NCBI GenBank assembly: GCA_024235855.1
Contig: JACKLN010000001.1
Coordinates: 496,001-560,000 of the forward strand
DNA from: Burkholderiaceae bacterium
Lineage (GTDB): Bacteria > Pseudomonadota > Gammaproteobacteria > Burkholderiales > Burkholderiaceae_C
Direction: 5' to 3'
DNA length: 64,000 nucleotides
Below, one piece after another: positions 1 through 9,540 of this stretch. Both the position numbers and the translations under genes were made by a program. The first letter of the stretch is position 1; every line of letters starts with the position of its first letter. Below the pieces are notes generated by a model, which was given only the letters and a program-made list of their open reading frames with translations, did not search any database and had not been told where the DNA came from.

Positions 1-936
1 ATCGGCCAGGCCACGGCGCGGGCGCTGGCGGCACGCGGGCACGAGGTGGTGGCGTTGGTGCGGCCCGGCGGCGACCCAACGCTGCGCCAGGCGCTGGCGG
101 CGGCCGGCGTGGTGCTGCGTGACGGCGATGTGCTCGACGCCGGATCGGTGCGGCGCGACGGCCTGCGCGGCGAGCGCTTCGACGCCGCGGTGTCGTGCCT
201 CGCGTCGCGCAACGGCGTGCCGGCCGACGCCTGGGCGGTGGACCACCGTGCCCATGTGCAGGCGCTGACGGCGCTGCGCGACGCCGGCGCAGAACACTTC
301 GTCCTCCTGTCGGCCATCTGCGTGCAGAAGCCGCGCCTGGCCTTCCAGCAGGCCAAGTTGGCCTTCGAGCGCGAACTGGCCGCCAGCGGCCTGCGCCACA
401 GCATCGTCCGGCCCACGGCGTTCTTCAAGTCCCTGTCAGGCCAGGTGGCGCGGGTGCAGGCCGGCCAGCCCTTCCTGATCTTCGGTGACGGCCGGCTCAC
501 CGCCTGCAAGCCGATCGCCGACGACGACCTGGCCGACTACCTGGCCGGCTGTCTGGACGACGCGGCACGCTGGGACCGCGTGCTGCCCATCGGCGGCCCG
601 GGCCCGGCCATCACGCCGCGCGAACAGGGCGAGCTGCTGTGCCGCCTGGCCGGCCGGCCGCCACGGTTCCGCAGCGTACCCCCGGGCCTGCTGCGCGGCA
701 TCGCCGGCATGCTGGACCTGGCCGCCCGCGTGCGGCCGGCGCTGTCGGCCAAGGCCGAGCTGGCGCGCATCGGCCACTACTACGCCACCGAGTCCATGCT
801 GGTGTGGAACGCGGCGGCGCAGCGGTACGACGCCGACGCCACGCCGTCCCACGGGCGCCAGACCCTCGCCGCACACTACGAGCGACTGCTGGGCGGCCAG
901 GCCGACGCCGGCCTCGGCGCCCACCGGATGTTCTGA
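1..936 (+). CDS. bciA: Divinyl (proto)chlorophyllide a 8-vinyl reductase, 5'-truncated by window edge
   Basis: The enzyme reduces the C8 vinyl group of divinyl (bacterio)chlorophyllide precursors with NADPH. The reading frame is open from base 1, so the true start lies upstream; 311 residues are visible. They begin inside the NAD(P)-binding GxxGxIG Rossmann loop. Landmarks of this NmrA-like/SDR family are LSAICVQKP near visible residue 103, IVRPTAFFKSLSGQV near 137, LTACKPI near 166, IGGPGPAITPREQGE near 198 and YYATESMLVW near 260. The match to BciA of purple bacteria is close in my recall; generic NmrA proteins lack these strings. The downstream ABC operon is unrelated and 161 bp away. Presence implies a bacteriochlorophyll-making organism. 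Confidence 0.88.
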   Translation: MGQATARALAARGHEVVALVRPGGDPTLRQALAAAGVVLRDGDVLDAGSVRRDGLRGERFDAAVSCLASRNGVPADAWAVDHRAHVQALTALRDAGAEHFVLLSAICVQKPRLAFQQAKLAFERELAASGLRHSIVRPTAFFKSLSGQVARVQAGQPFLIFGDGRLTACKPIADDDLADYLAGCLDDAARWDRVLPIGGPGPAITPREQGELLCRLAGRPPRFRSVPPGLLRGIAGMLDLAARVRPALSAKAELARIGHYYATESMLVWNAAAQRYDADATPSHGRQTLAAHYERLLGGQADAGLGAHRMF

Positions 937-1066
937 CGACCAGGCTGCCCGGCGGGGCGCCGCACCAGTGGCGTGCACACCCACCAGCGCTGCGCCCGGC
1001 CACGCACCGGGGCCGTGCTGCGGCACCACGAATGCGCACAACATCGGCCCGGATTGCGTACAAAGT

Positions 1067-1096
1067 GGCTGGCCCGGGACTTGCCTGCCACCATCC
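1067..1096 (+). promoter_or_regulatory. Element shared by two transporter operons; sigma-54-like -24/-12
   Basis: GGCTGGCCCGG followed by GACTTGCCTG and CACCATC ends just before the ATG at 1098. A near copy lies at 6977-7008 upstream of gltI. In this copy TGG (1070-1072) and GC (1083-1084) are separated by exactly ten bases, the -24/-12 geometry of a sigma-54 promoter, but the start site would then fall about 2 nt before the ATG. The promoter reading is inference; the similarity of the two copies is seen directly. Confidence 0.35.
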
Positions 1097-1097
1097 C

Positions 1098-2132
<1,035 letters not shown>

Positions 2133-2184
2133 ACCCACCCCGCACCCACCGCGCATTCCGCGCCCATCACACCCGGAGGACCCG

Positions 2185-3471
2185 ATGACCGACCGCACCC
2201 CGACCGCCACACCAGAAGCCGTCACCGCCGACACCGGCCGCCGCCGCCTGCTGCAGGGCACGGCGGGCATCCTGGCCGCCGGGATGTTCCCGGCCGTGCA
2301 CGCGCAGGAGAAGATCGTGCTGCGCTACCTGGGCACCGCGGTGAACCAGGACAAGGCCATCGCCGAGAAGTTCAAGGCCGACACGGGCATCGAGATCCAG
2401 TACGTCGCCGTGACCACCGACGACGTGACCAAGCGCGCCGTGACCGCGCCCAACAGTTTCGACCTCATCGACACCGAGTACTTCTCGCTGAAGAAGATCG
2501 TGCCCACCGGCAACCTCAAGGGCATCGACACCAAGCGCATCAAGAACGCCGACAAGATCACCACGCTGTTCACCACCGGCATGGTGGCCGGCAAGGCGGT
2601 GGGCGACCAGGGCACCGCGCCGAAGAAGGTGATCTACCTGGAAGGCGAGAAGAGCAAGGTCTTCGCCAAGAGCCCCACGCAGTTCATGAGCCTGATCCCC
2701 ACGGTCTACAACGCCGACACGCTGGGCATCCGGCCGGACCTGATCAAGCGCCCGATCGAGAGCTGGAAGGAGCTGCTGAACCCGGAGTTCAAGGGCAAGG
2801 CCGCGATCCTGAACATCCCGTCCATCGGCATCATGGACGCGGCGATGGTCGTGGAGGCGATGGGCCTGTACAAGTACCCGGACAAGGGCAACATGACCAA
2901 GGCCGAGATCGACCTGACGATCAAGACCCTGATCGAAGCCAAGAAGGCCGGCCAGTTCCGCAGCCTGTGGAAGGACTTCAACGAGAGCGTCAACCTGATG
3001 GCCTCCGGCGAAGTCGTGATCCAGTCGATGTGGAGCCCGGCGGTCACCGCAGTGCGCACCAAGGGCATCCCCTGCGTGTTCCAGCCGCTGAAGGAAGGCT
3101 ACCGCGCCTGGGCCGCCGGCTTCGGCCTGCCGGCCACGCTCAGCGGCCGCAAGCTCGACGGTGCCTACGAATTCATCAACTGGTTCCTCGACGGCTGGGC
3201 GGGTGCCTACCTGAACCGCCAGGGCTACTACAGCGCCGTGCTGGAGACCGCCAAGGCCAAGATGGAGCCCTACGAGTGGGCCTACTGGATGGAAGGCAAG
3301 CCCGCGGAGCAGGACATCAAGAGCCCCAACGGCCAGCTGCTGGCCAAGAAGGGGGAGAGCCGCGACGGCGGCAGCTACGAGCAGCGCATGGGCGGCATTG
3401 CCTGCTGGAACGCGCTGATGGACGAGAACACCTACATGGTGCGCAAGTGGAACGAATTCGTCGCCGCGTGA
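2185..3471 (+). CDS. Periplasmic substrate-binding protein of polyamine-type ABC importer, Tat-exported
   Basis: This 428-residue solute-binding protein belongs to the PotD/PotF-like family (COG0687). An RRRLLQG twin-arginine motif is at residues 19-25, followed by a hydrophobic stretch and an A-x-A-type cleavage site near residue 40 (AVHA|Q). Tat export is unusual for this class in E. coli but common in betaproteobacterial paralogues. A GGAGG-type ribosome-binding site (CGGAGGACCCG) precedes the ATG. It lies 52 bp behind the ATPase gene and is probably co-transcribed. Polyamine transport proper is not assured: the terminal racemase gene suggests an amino-acid-like or hydantoin-like ligand. 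That link is inference. Confidence 0.88.
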   Translation: MTDRTPTATPEAVTADTGRRRLLQGTAGILAAGMFPAVHAQEKIVLRYLGTAVNQDKAIAEKFKADTGIEIQYVAVTTDDVTKRAVTAPNSFDLIDTEYFSLKKIVPTGNLKGIDTKRIKNADKITTLFTTGMVAGKAVGDQGTAPKKVIYLEGEKSKVFAKSPTQFMSLIPTVYNADTLGIRPDLIKRPIESWKELLNPEFKGKAAILNIPSIGIMDAAMVVEAMGLYKYPDKGNMTKAEIDLTIKTLIEAKKAGQFRSLWKDFNESVNLMASGEVVIQSMWSPAVTAVRTKGIPCVFQPLKEGYRAWAAGFGLPATLSGRKLDGAYEFINWFLDGWAGAYLNRQGYYSAVLETAKAKMEPYEWAYWMEGKPAEQDIKSPNGQLLAKKGESRDGGSYEQRMGGIACWNALMDENTYMVRKWNEFVAA

Positions 3472-3617
3472 TAGGGCCCCCAAGCTCCCTCCGGTCGCGC
3501 CCCCCCAAGGGGGAGCCCGGCGACGGACCGGCGGAGCCGGATCCGTGCCGGGGGCTTGGCTTTCGCTCGCTGGCTTCAAAGATCGGGGCGCGTTGACCAC
3601 CACCGTGGAGTCTGTAC
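3472..3617. repeat. GC-rich intergenic palindromic sequence inside the ABC operon
   Basis: The 146 bp between binding protein and permease contain C5-6 and G5 runs that can pair (CCCCC-CAA-GGGGGAG around 3500-3514), CCGG repeats and the string TTTCGCTCGCTGGCTTC. Similar C/G-run spacers are frequent between genes in Burkholderiales in my recall, and a related one is at 55375-55464. It may act as an RNA-stabilising hairpin that keeps binding-protein mRNA above permease mRNA. Not a gene. Confidence 0.45.
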
Positions 3618-4514
3618 ATGCACGCCGCGCCTGAAGCCCCCACCGCCGGCCGCCACATCGGCCCGCTGTGGCAGGCGCTGCCAATGTGGGCGGTGTTCGC
3701 GCTCTTCTTCCTGATCCCGCTGGGGCTGATCGTGATGGTCAGCCTCTGGGACTTCAACGAGTACGAGCTGATCCCGGACTTCACGTTCCAGCAGTACGTC
3801 TCGGTGTTCGAGGGCTGCGGGCGCAGCGACGAGCTCTGCGTCACGCTGAAGACCTACTTCTCCACCTTCTGGTTCAGCGCGCTGGTGTGGGCCATCACGC
3901 TGGTGCTGGGCTTCGCGGTGGCCTACTTCCTGGCCTTCCATGTGCGCAGCGCCAGCCTGCAGACGGCGCTGTTCGTGCTCTGCACCATCCCGTTCTGGAC
4001 CAGCAACGTGATCCGCATGATCGCGTGGGTGCCGCTGCTGGGCCGCAACGGCCTGGTCAACCAGACGCTGGTGGGCCTGGGCTGGGTGGACGAACCGGTG
4101 GAGTGGCTGCTGTTCAGCGAATTCTCGGTGGTGCTGGCCTTCGTGCACCTGTACACGATGTTCATGATCGTGCCCATCTTCAACTCGATGATGCGCATCG
4201 ACCGCCGGCTGCTCGAGGCCGCCGCCGACAGCGGCGCCAGCGCCTGGCAGACGCTGTGGCACGTGATCGTGCCACTGTGCCGCAGCGGCATCATCATCGG
4301 CTCCATCTTCGTGATCACCATCGTGATGGGCGACTTCGTCACCATCGGCGTCATGGGCGGGCAGCAGATCGCGTCGGTGGGCAAGATGATCCAGGTGCAG
4401 GCCAACTACCTGCAGTTCCCGCTCGCCGCGGCCAATGCCGTGATCCTGCTGAGCGTGGTGCTGATGATCATCTGGGCGCTCACGCGGATGGTCGACATCC
4501 GCAAGGAGCTGTGA
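3618..4514 (+). CDS. ABC transporter permease, PotB type
   Basis: Inner-membrane permease of 298 residues with about six hydrophobic segments, the first at residues 22-43 (MWAVFALFFLIPLGLIVMVS). The cytoplasmic EAA loop that contacts the ATPase is seen as EAAADSGASAWQTLWHVIVPL near residues 198-220. The start ATG at 3618 follows a weak ribosome-binding site. The next permease gene overlaps the stop codon by one base (TGATG), showing translational coupling. Family membership (COG1176, spermidine/putrescine permease I) is clear; actual substrate is unknown. Confidence 0.9.
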   Translation: MHAAPEAPTAGRHIGPLWQALPMWAVFALFFLIPLGLIVMVSLWDFNEYELIPDFTFQQYVSVFEGCGRSDELCVTLKTYFSTFWFSALVWAITLVLGFAVAYFLAFHVRSASLQTALFVLCTIPFWTSNVIRMIAWVPLLGRNGLVNQTLVGLGWVDEPVEWLLFSEFSVVLAFVHLYTMFMIVPIFNSMMRIDRRLLEAAADSGASAWQTLWHVIVPLCRSGIIIGSIFVITIVMGDFVTIGVMGGQQIASVGKMIQVQANYLQFPLAAANAVILLSVVLMIIWALTRMVDIRKEL

Positions 4515-5416
4515 TGGCCCGCTCGGCTGTCCCCGCCGAGCCCCGCCGCCCCGGCTTCTGGCCGTTGGCGCTGCTGTTCGCCGCCTTCGTGCTCTTCATG
4601 TACGGGCCGATGCTGGTCATCGTGGTGCTCAGCTTCCAGGGGCCCGACGGCGGGCTGACCTTCCCGCTGCGCGGGCTGTCGCTGCATTGGTTCCGCGAAC
4701 TGGCCGAGGGCCTGGGCGTGGTGGACATCGGTGCGGCGCTGCGCCGTTCGCTGGGCCTGGGGCTGGCGGTGATGGCGCTGACCATCGTGCTCAGCGTCAT
4801 GGCCGGCCTGGCCTTCCGCCGCCGGCTGCCCGGCGCCGGCGCGCTGTTCTACGTGGTGGTGGCCAGCCTGATCATGCCGTCCATCATCGTGTCGCTGGGC
4901 ATCGGGCTGGAGTTCCGGCTGCTGGACACGGCACTCAAGGGCATCTTCGAGGCCTTCGGCTGGCAGGGCCTGCTGGAGACCTTCGGCACCTCGCTGGGTC
5001 TGTACACGTCCGCGCTCGGTGCGCACCTGACGTGGACGCTGCCCTTCGGCCTGCTGATCATGTTCGCCGTCTTCAACCGCTTCGACCCGTCGTACGAGGA
5101 AGCGGCGCGCGACCTCGGCGCCACGCCCTGGCAGGGCTTCCGCCACGTGGTGCTGCCGCTGATCGCACCGGCGGTGGTCGGCATCGGCATGTTCGGCTTC
5201 ACGCTGAGCTGGGACGAGATCGCGCGCACCTCGCAGGCCATCGGCGACGTCAACACGCTGCCGCTGGAACTGCAGGGGCTGACGACAACGGTCACCACGC
5301 CGGCCATCTATGCACTGGGCACGGTGACCATGGTGGTGTCGTTCGCGGTGATGGGGCTGACGCTGCTGCTGGGCTGGGCACTGCAGCGCCGCCAGGCCAG
5401 AAGGCGGCCACGATGA
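4514..5416 (+). CDS. ABC transporter permease, PotC type
   Basis: Second permease, 300 residues. The N terminus has a hydrophobic segment at about residues 15-38 and the EAA loop is EEAARDLGATPWQGFRHVVLPLI near 195-217. The ATG at 4514 overlaps the preceding stop and the gene's own stop overlaps the GntR start (ATGA at 5413-5416), so the three genes are translationally coupled. Pairing with the PotB-type subunit is the normal heterodimer of this importer class (COG1177). Confidence 0.9.
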   Translation: MARSAVPAEPRRPGFWPLALLFAAFVLFMYGPMLVIVVLSFQGPDGGLTFPLRGLSLHWFRELAEGLGVVDIGAALRRSLGLGLAVMALTIVLSVMAGLAFRRRLPGAGALFYVVVASLIMPSIIVSLGIGLEFRLLDTALKGIFEAFGWQGLLETFGTSLGLYTSALGAHLTWTLPFGLLIMFAVFNRFDPSYEEAARDLGATPWQGFRHVVLPLIAPAVVGIGMFGFTLSWDEIARTSQAIGDVNTLPLELQGLTTTVTTPAIYALGTVTMVVSFAVMGLTLLLGWALQRRQARRRPR

Positions 5417-6117
5417 GCGCCGAGGCCGTCACCGAAGACGCCATCTACGAGCGTGTGCTGGCCGCCGTGCGCGACCAGCGGCTGCCGCCGGGCACCAAGC
5501 TGGTCGAGGACCGGCTGGCCCAGGCCTTCGGTGTGTCGCGCACGCGCATCCGGCCGGTGCTGGTGCGGCTGGCCAACGAACAGATCGTGCAGCTCACGCC
5601 CCACCGCGGCGCTGCCGTCGCGCAGCCCACGGCCCAGGAGGCGCGGGAGGTGTTCGAGGCCCGCCAGCTCGTCGAGCCGCCCCTCGTCGACCGCTTCGTC
5701 GCCACCGCCGGCGAGGCCGATCTCGAGGCCCTGGCCCGCAACATCGCCGACGAGGAGGCCGCGCGGCGGGACGGCAACACCGCGGCGGCCATCCGCCTGG
5801 CCGGGGACTTCCACCTGCTGCTGGCCCAGGCCAGCGGCCAGCGCACACTGGCCCGGATGCTGCGCGAGCTGATCTCGCGCACGTCGCTCGTGCTGATGTG
5901 CCACGCCAGCCCCGGGCTGCGTGACGGCTGCGACTGTGCGGCCCACCGCGGGTTGCTCGCCGCGCTGCGCGCCCGCGATGCTCGCCGCGCCACGCGCCTG
6001 ATGCGGCTGCACCTGCGCCAGCTGGAGGCGCAGTTGCGCCAGACGGCGTCCGCCGACGACGGCGGGCCGGACCTGCTGGCGCTCTTCGCTGCGCCGTCGC
6101 CGGAAAGGGCCGCCTGA
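5413..6117 (+). CDS. GntR-family transcriptional regulator, FadR/FCD subfamily
   Basis: A 234-residue regulator. The N-terminal winged helix (residues about 5-75) contains the family pattern LPPGTKLVEDRLAQAFGVSRTRIRPVL. The C-terminal part is an all-helical FCD ligand-binding domain with candidate metal/ligand histidines in FHLLLAQASG and AHRGLLAALRARDA. The start overlaps the upstream permease stop by four bases and the stop overlaps the racemase start (TGATG). A regulator inside the transport operon probably responds to the imported compound or a breakdown product and autoregulates; that is inference. Confidence 0.88.
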   Translation: MSAEAVTEDAIYERVLAAVRDQRLPPGTKLVEDRLAQAFGVSRTRIRPVLVRLANEQIVQLTPHRGAAVAQPTAQEAREVFEARQLVEPPLVDRFVATAGEADLEALARNIADEEAARRDGNTAAAIRLAGDFHLLLAQASGQRTLARMLRELISRTSLVLMCHASPGLRDGCDCAAHRGLLAALRARDARRATRLMRLHLRQLEAQLRQTASADDGGPDLLALFAAPSPERAA

Positions 6118-6914
6118 TGGCCGCCGCCACAACGTCGACAGCATCGCCGGCCTCAACGGCGGCATCGGCACCGGCACGGACGCCGACAGGCCCGCTGCTC
6201 GTCATCAACCCGAACACCACAGCCGCGATCACCACGCTGCTGCTGCAGCACGCGCAGGCCACGGCGGGGCCCGGAGTGGCCGTTCGCGCCGTCACGGCGC
6301 GGTTCGGGGCACCCTACATCGCCTGTGAGGCCAGCCATGCGGTGGCCGCGCACGCGGCACTGGACGCGATGCGCCAGGCACTCGCTGCCGAAGGGCCGCC
6401 GCCCTGCGCGGTGCTGATCGGCTGTTTCGGCGACCCGGGCCTTTGGGCGCTGCGCGAGCGCAGTGCCGCGCCAGTGACCGGTCTGGCCGAGGCGGCGTTT
6501 GCCGAGGCATCGCGGCACGGCCGCTTCGCCGTCGTGACGGGCGGTGAGCGCTGGCCGCCGATGCTGCGCCGCTTGGCCCAGGCGCTGGGCCACGACGCAG
6601 CGCTGTGCGGGATCCTCGCCGTGGCGCCCACGGGCGCGCAGATGGCGGCCGATCCGGCGGCCGCCGAGCGCGTGCTGGTCGACGCCTGCCGGGAAGCCGT
6701 CGACACCGGCGCGCGCGCCATCATCGTCGGCGGCGCGGGCCTGGCCGGGCTGGCGGCACGCCTGCAGCCGATGGTGCCGGTGCCGCTGATCGACAGCGTG
6801 GCCGCCGGCGTGCGACAGGCGCTGGCGCTGGCCGCCGACCCCGCCGCCACGCGTGTTGCCGCCGGCCACGCGCCACCCTCGGACAGCGGCTGGATCCCTG
6901 TGGCACCGGTCTGA
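6117..6914 (+). CDS. Asp/Glu/hydantoin racemase family protein lacking the second cysteine
   Basis: A 265-residue protein of the aspartate/glutamate/hydantoin racemase superfamily. The first half shows LVINPNTT (about residues 29-36) and the first catalytic-loop cysteine, C103 in LIGCFGDPG. The second half has VVTGGERW and IIVGGAGLAGL, where G206 stands at the place of the second catalytic cysteine of two-cysteine racemases. The first 25 residues are Ala/Thr-rich and probably disordered. It closes the importer operon with a one-base overlap. Loss of one cysteine suggests a non-racemising or decarboxylase-like activity, or an otherwise diverged enzyme; the reaction is unknown. Confidence 0.8.
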   Translation: MAAATTSTASPASTAASAPARTPTGPLLVINPNTTAAITTLLLQHAQATAGPGVAVRAVTARFGAPYIACEASHAVAAHAALDAMRQALAAEGPPPCAVLIGCFGDPGLWALRERSAAPVTGLAEAAFAEASRHGRFAVVTGGERWPPMLRRLAQALGHDAALCGILAVAPTGAQMAADPAAAERVLVDACREAVDTGARAIIVGGAGLAGLAARLQPMVPVPLIDSVAAGVRQALALAADPAATRVAAGHAPPSDSGWIPVAPV

Positions 6915-6976
6915 TGCGCGAGCGCCTGTGCCATGCCACCCGCCGCGCGACACGCCGAGCCCCCCGGGAATCTGCC

Positions 6977-7008
6977 GGCTGGCCCGGCGACTTGTCTGTG
7001 ACACCATC
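6977..7008 (+). promoter_or_regulatory. Second copy of element shared with the upstream ABC operon
   Basis: GGCTGGCCCGGC, GACTTGTCTG and CACCATC reproduce the element at 1067-1096 with one inserted base and a few changes. It ends about 80 bp upstream of the gltI ATG. Here the GG-to-GC spacing of a sigma-54 site is not kept, so a shared protein-binding site is as likely as a shared promoter. Confidence 0.35.
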
Positions 7009-7088
7009 GGAGCGCCGATCCGGCGCCTGTTCGCCTCTGGGCGCGTGCCAGTGCCCCCGTTGTCCACCTCGTCGTTGAAGGAGAGTCC

Positions 7089-7988
7089 ATGAAAGTCGCC
7101 ATCGCCCTTGCCCTCCCGCTGCTGCTGGCCGTCTCGGCCGGCAGTGCCCAGGCGCAAGGCACGCTCGAGAAGGTCAAGGCCGCCGGCAGCATCACGGTGG
7201 GCCACCGCGATGCCTCCATCCCGTTCGCCTACCTCGACGACAAGCAGCAGCCGGTGGGCTATTCGATGGACCTGTGCGCGCGCATCGTCGACGCGGTCAA
7301 GGCCGAGCTCAAGATGCCGGATCTGAAGGTGGCCTTCCAGCCCGTGACCTCGGCCACGCGCATCCCGCTGCTGGCCAACGGCACCGTCGACATCGAGTGC
7401 GGCTCGACGACCAACAACGCCGCGCGGCAGCAGCAGGTCAGCTACACGATGACCAGCTTCGTCACCGCCAACCGCTTCGTGTCGAAGAAGGCCGACAACC
7501 TCAAGACCCTGGCCGACCTGAAGGGGAAGACCGTGGTGTCGACCTCGGGCACCACGAACATCAAGCAGATCACCGAACTCAACGCGTCGATGAACCTGGG
7601 GCTGAACATCCTGGCCGCCAAGGACCACGCGGAATCGTTCCTGATGGTCGACACCGGCCGTGCTTCGGCCTTCATCATGGACGACATCCTGCTCGCCGGC
7701 CTGGTGGCCAACAGCGCCAAGCCCGACCAGTGGCAGATCTCCAGCGAGGCGCTGTCGGTCGAGCCCTACGGGATCATGGTGCGCAAGGGCGACCCGGCCT
7801 TCAAGAAGGTGGTCGACGACGCGATGGTGGCGCTGATGAAGAGCGGCGAGATCAACAAGATCTACGCCAAGTGGTTCCAGAGCCCGATCCCGCCCAAGGG
7901 CATCAACCTCAACATCCCGATGAGCGATTCGCTGAAGAAGGTGATCGCCAACCCGACCGACTCGCCGGACCCGGCGGCCTACAAGTGA
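7089..7988 (+). CDS. gltI: Glutamate/aspartate ABC transporter periplasmic binding protein
   Basis: A 299-residue family-3 solute-binding protein. A Sec signal peptide with cleavage after AQA (residue 22) precedes GTLEKVKAAGSITVGHRDASIPFAYLD, the typical start of GltI. Further family marks are VDIECGSTTNN near 100 and FIMDDILLAGL near 196. A strong ribosome-binding site (AAGGAGAG) lies 7 nt before the ATG. It is the first gene of gltIJKL and is followed by a strong stem-loop (7995-8024) expected to keep its mRNA level above that of the permeases. Acidic amino acids are the expected ligands from family membership. Confidence 0.93.
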   Translation: MKVAIALALPLLLAVSAGSAQAQGTLEKVKAAGSITVGHRDASIPFAYLDDKQQPVGYSMDLCARIVDAVKAELKMPDLKVAFQPVTSATRIPLLANGTVDIECGSTTNNAARQQQVSYTMTSFVTANRFVSKKADNLKTLADLKGKTVVSTSGTTNIKQITELNASMNLGLNILAAKDHAESFLMVDTGRASAFIMDDILLAGLVANSAKPDQWQISSEALSVEPYGIMVRKGDPAFKKVVDDAMVALMKSGEINKIYAKWFQSPIPPKGINLNIPMSDSLKKVIANPTDSPDPAAYK

Positions 7989-7994
7989 TCGGGC

Positions 7995-8024
7995 CGGTCC
8001 ACGGGCGCCCGCCCGTGGACCGGG
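7995..8024 (+). terminator. Perfect 13-bp stem-loop between gltI and gltJ
   Basis: CCGGTCCACGGGC (7995-8007) and its exact complement GCCCGTGGACCGG (8012-8024) flank a four-base loop. No U-run follows, so it is more likely an mRNA-stabilising or partial-termination hairpin than a full terminator. Such hairpins after binding-protein genes (as in malE-malF) give excess binding protein over permease. Confidence 0.75.
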
Positions 8025-8046
8025 TTCCTCGGGCCGCACCGACGCC

Positions 8047-8781
8047 ATGAACTACCACTGGAACTGGGGCATCTTCTGGGAGCTGTCGCCGGACGCCAGC
8101 GGCACCTACCTGGAGACCCTGTTCAAGGGCCTGGGCTGGACGCTGGCCACCGGCATGACGGCCTGGGTGTTCGCGCTGCTGCTGGGCGCCATCGTCGGCA
8201 CCCTGCGCACCACGCCGCTGACATGGCTGGTGCGGCTGGGCAACGCCTACGTCGAGCTGTTCCGCAACATCCCGCTGCTGGTGCAGATGTTCCTGTGGTT
8301 CTTCGTGGTGCCGGAGCTGCTGCCGCGCGAGCTGGGACAGTGGGTCAAGCAGCTGCCCGATTCCAGCTTCTGGACGGCGGTGGTGGCGCTGGCCTTCTTC
8401 ACGTCGGCACGGGTGGCCGAACAGGTCAAGGCCGGCATCCAGTCGCTGCCGCGCGGGCAGACCGCCGCGGGTACGGCGCTGGGCCTCACGCTGCCGCAGA
8501 CCTACCGCTACGTGCTGCTGCCGATGGCCTTTCGCATCATCCTGCCGCCGCTGACCAGCGAGTTCCTGAACATCATCAAGAACAGTGCGGTGGCGCTGAC
8601 CATCGGCCTGATGGAGCTGACGGCGCGTGCGCGCTCGATGCAGGAGTTCAGCTTCCAGGTCTTCGAGGCCTTCACCGCCGCCACGCTGATCTACCTGGCG
8701 GTGAACCTGGTGGTGGTGCTGGCCATGCGCGGCCTCGAGCGCTGGGTGGCCGTGCCGGGCTACATGGGCGGTTCGAAGTGA
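8047..8781 (+). CDS. gltJ: Glutamate/aspartate ABC transporter permease GltJ
   Basis: A 244-residue His/Glu/Gln/Arg-type permease. The start MNYHWNWGIFWE is characteristic of GltJ. It has about five hydrophobic segments; ELFRNIPLLVQMFLWFFVVPELLP lies near residues 74-97 and the EAA-like loop (GTALGLTLPQTYRYVLLPMAF) near 143-163. It follows gltI by 58 bp containing the stem-loop and precedes gltK by 37 bp. No good Shine-Dalgarno is visible before the ATG. Confidence 0.92.
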   Translation: MNYHWNWGIFWELSPDASGTYLETLFKGLGWTLATGMTAWVFALLLGAIVGTLRTTPLTWLVRLGNAYVELFRNIPLLVQMFLWFFVVPELLPRELGQWVKQLPDSSFWTAVVALAFFTSARVAEQVKAGIQSLPRGQTAAGTALGLTLPQTYRYVLLPMAFRIILPPLTSEFLNIIKNSAVALTIGLMELTARARSMQEFSFQVFEAFTAATLIYLAVNLVVVLAMRGLERWVAVPGYMGGSK

Positions 8782-8818
8782 CGGCGGCACCGGCCGCGCG
8801 GGCCACGGGGCACTGACG

Positions 8819-9511
8819 ATGTTCGAGAACTTCGACTTCGACGTCATCGCCCGCAGCTGGCAGACGCTGATCTTCCAGGGCCTGGCCTTCACCGCGCAGG
8901 TGACGCTGCTGGCGATGGTGGGCGGCATCATCCTGGGCACGCTGCTGGCCATGATGCGGCTGTCGTCGATCAAGCCGCTGTCGTGGGTGGCGGCCGGCTA
9001 CGTCAACGGGCTGCGCGCGATCCCGCTGGTGCTGGTGATCTTCTGGTTCTACTTCCTCGTGCCCTACATCGGCGCCTGGATGATCGGCTCGAGCACGCCC
9101 ATCAAGGTGGGTGCCTTCACCTCGGCGCTGATCACCTTCATCCTGTTCGAGGCCTGCTACTACTGCGAGATCATGCGCGCGGGCATCCAGAGCATCCCGG
9201 CGGGCCAGGCCAACGCCGGCTACGCGCTGGGCATGACCTACTGGCAGGTGATGGCGCAGGTGATCCTGCCGCAGGCCTTCCGCAACATGACGCCGGTGCT
9301 GCTGACGCAGACCATCGTGCTGTTCCAGGACGTGTCGCTGGTCTACATCATCTCGCTGCCGGACTTCGTCACCATCGCCAGCAAGATCGCGCAGCGCGAC
9401 GGGCGGCTGATCGAGATGTACCTGTTCGTGGCCGTCGTCTACCTGGCCATCTGCCTGCTGCTGTCGTACTGGGTCAAGCGGCTGCAGGCCCGCATCGCCA
9501 TCGTGCGCTAG
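8819..9511 (+). CDS. gltK: Glutamate/aspartate ABC transporter permease GltK
   Basis: A 230-residue permease paired with GltJ. Family landmarks are [22 protein letters not shown] near residues 62-83, the ATPase-contact loop [22 protein letters not shown] near 139-160 and [25 protein letters not shown] near 177-201. Membrane segments cover most of the protein. Gene order gltIJKL matches the E. coli operon. The 29 bp to gltL contain a GCAGGAG ribosome-binding site. Confidence 0.92.
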   Translation: MFENFDFDVIARSWQTLIFQGLAFTAQVTLLAMVGGIILGTLLAMMRLSSIKPLSWVAAGYVNGLRAIPLVLVIFWFYFLVPYIGAWMIGSSTPIKVGAFTSALITFILFEACYYCEIMRAGIQSIPAGQANAGYALGMTYWQVMAQVILPQAFRNMTPVLLTQTIVLFQDVSLVYIISLPDFVTIASKIAQRDGRLIEMYLFVAVVYLAICLLLSYWVKRLQARIAIVR

Positions 9512-9540
9512 AAGAACAGACGCCGCAGGAGAAAGCTTTC

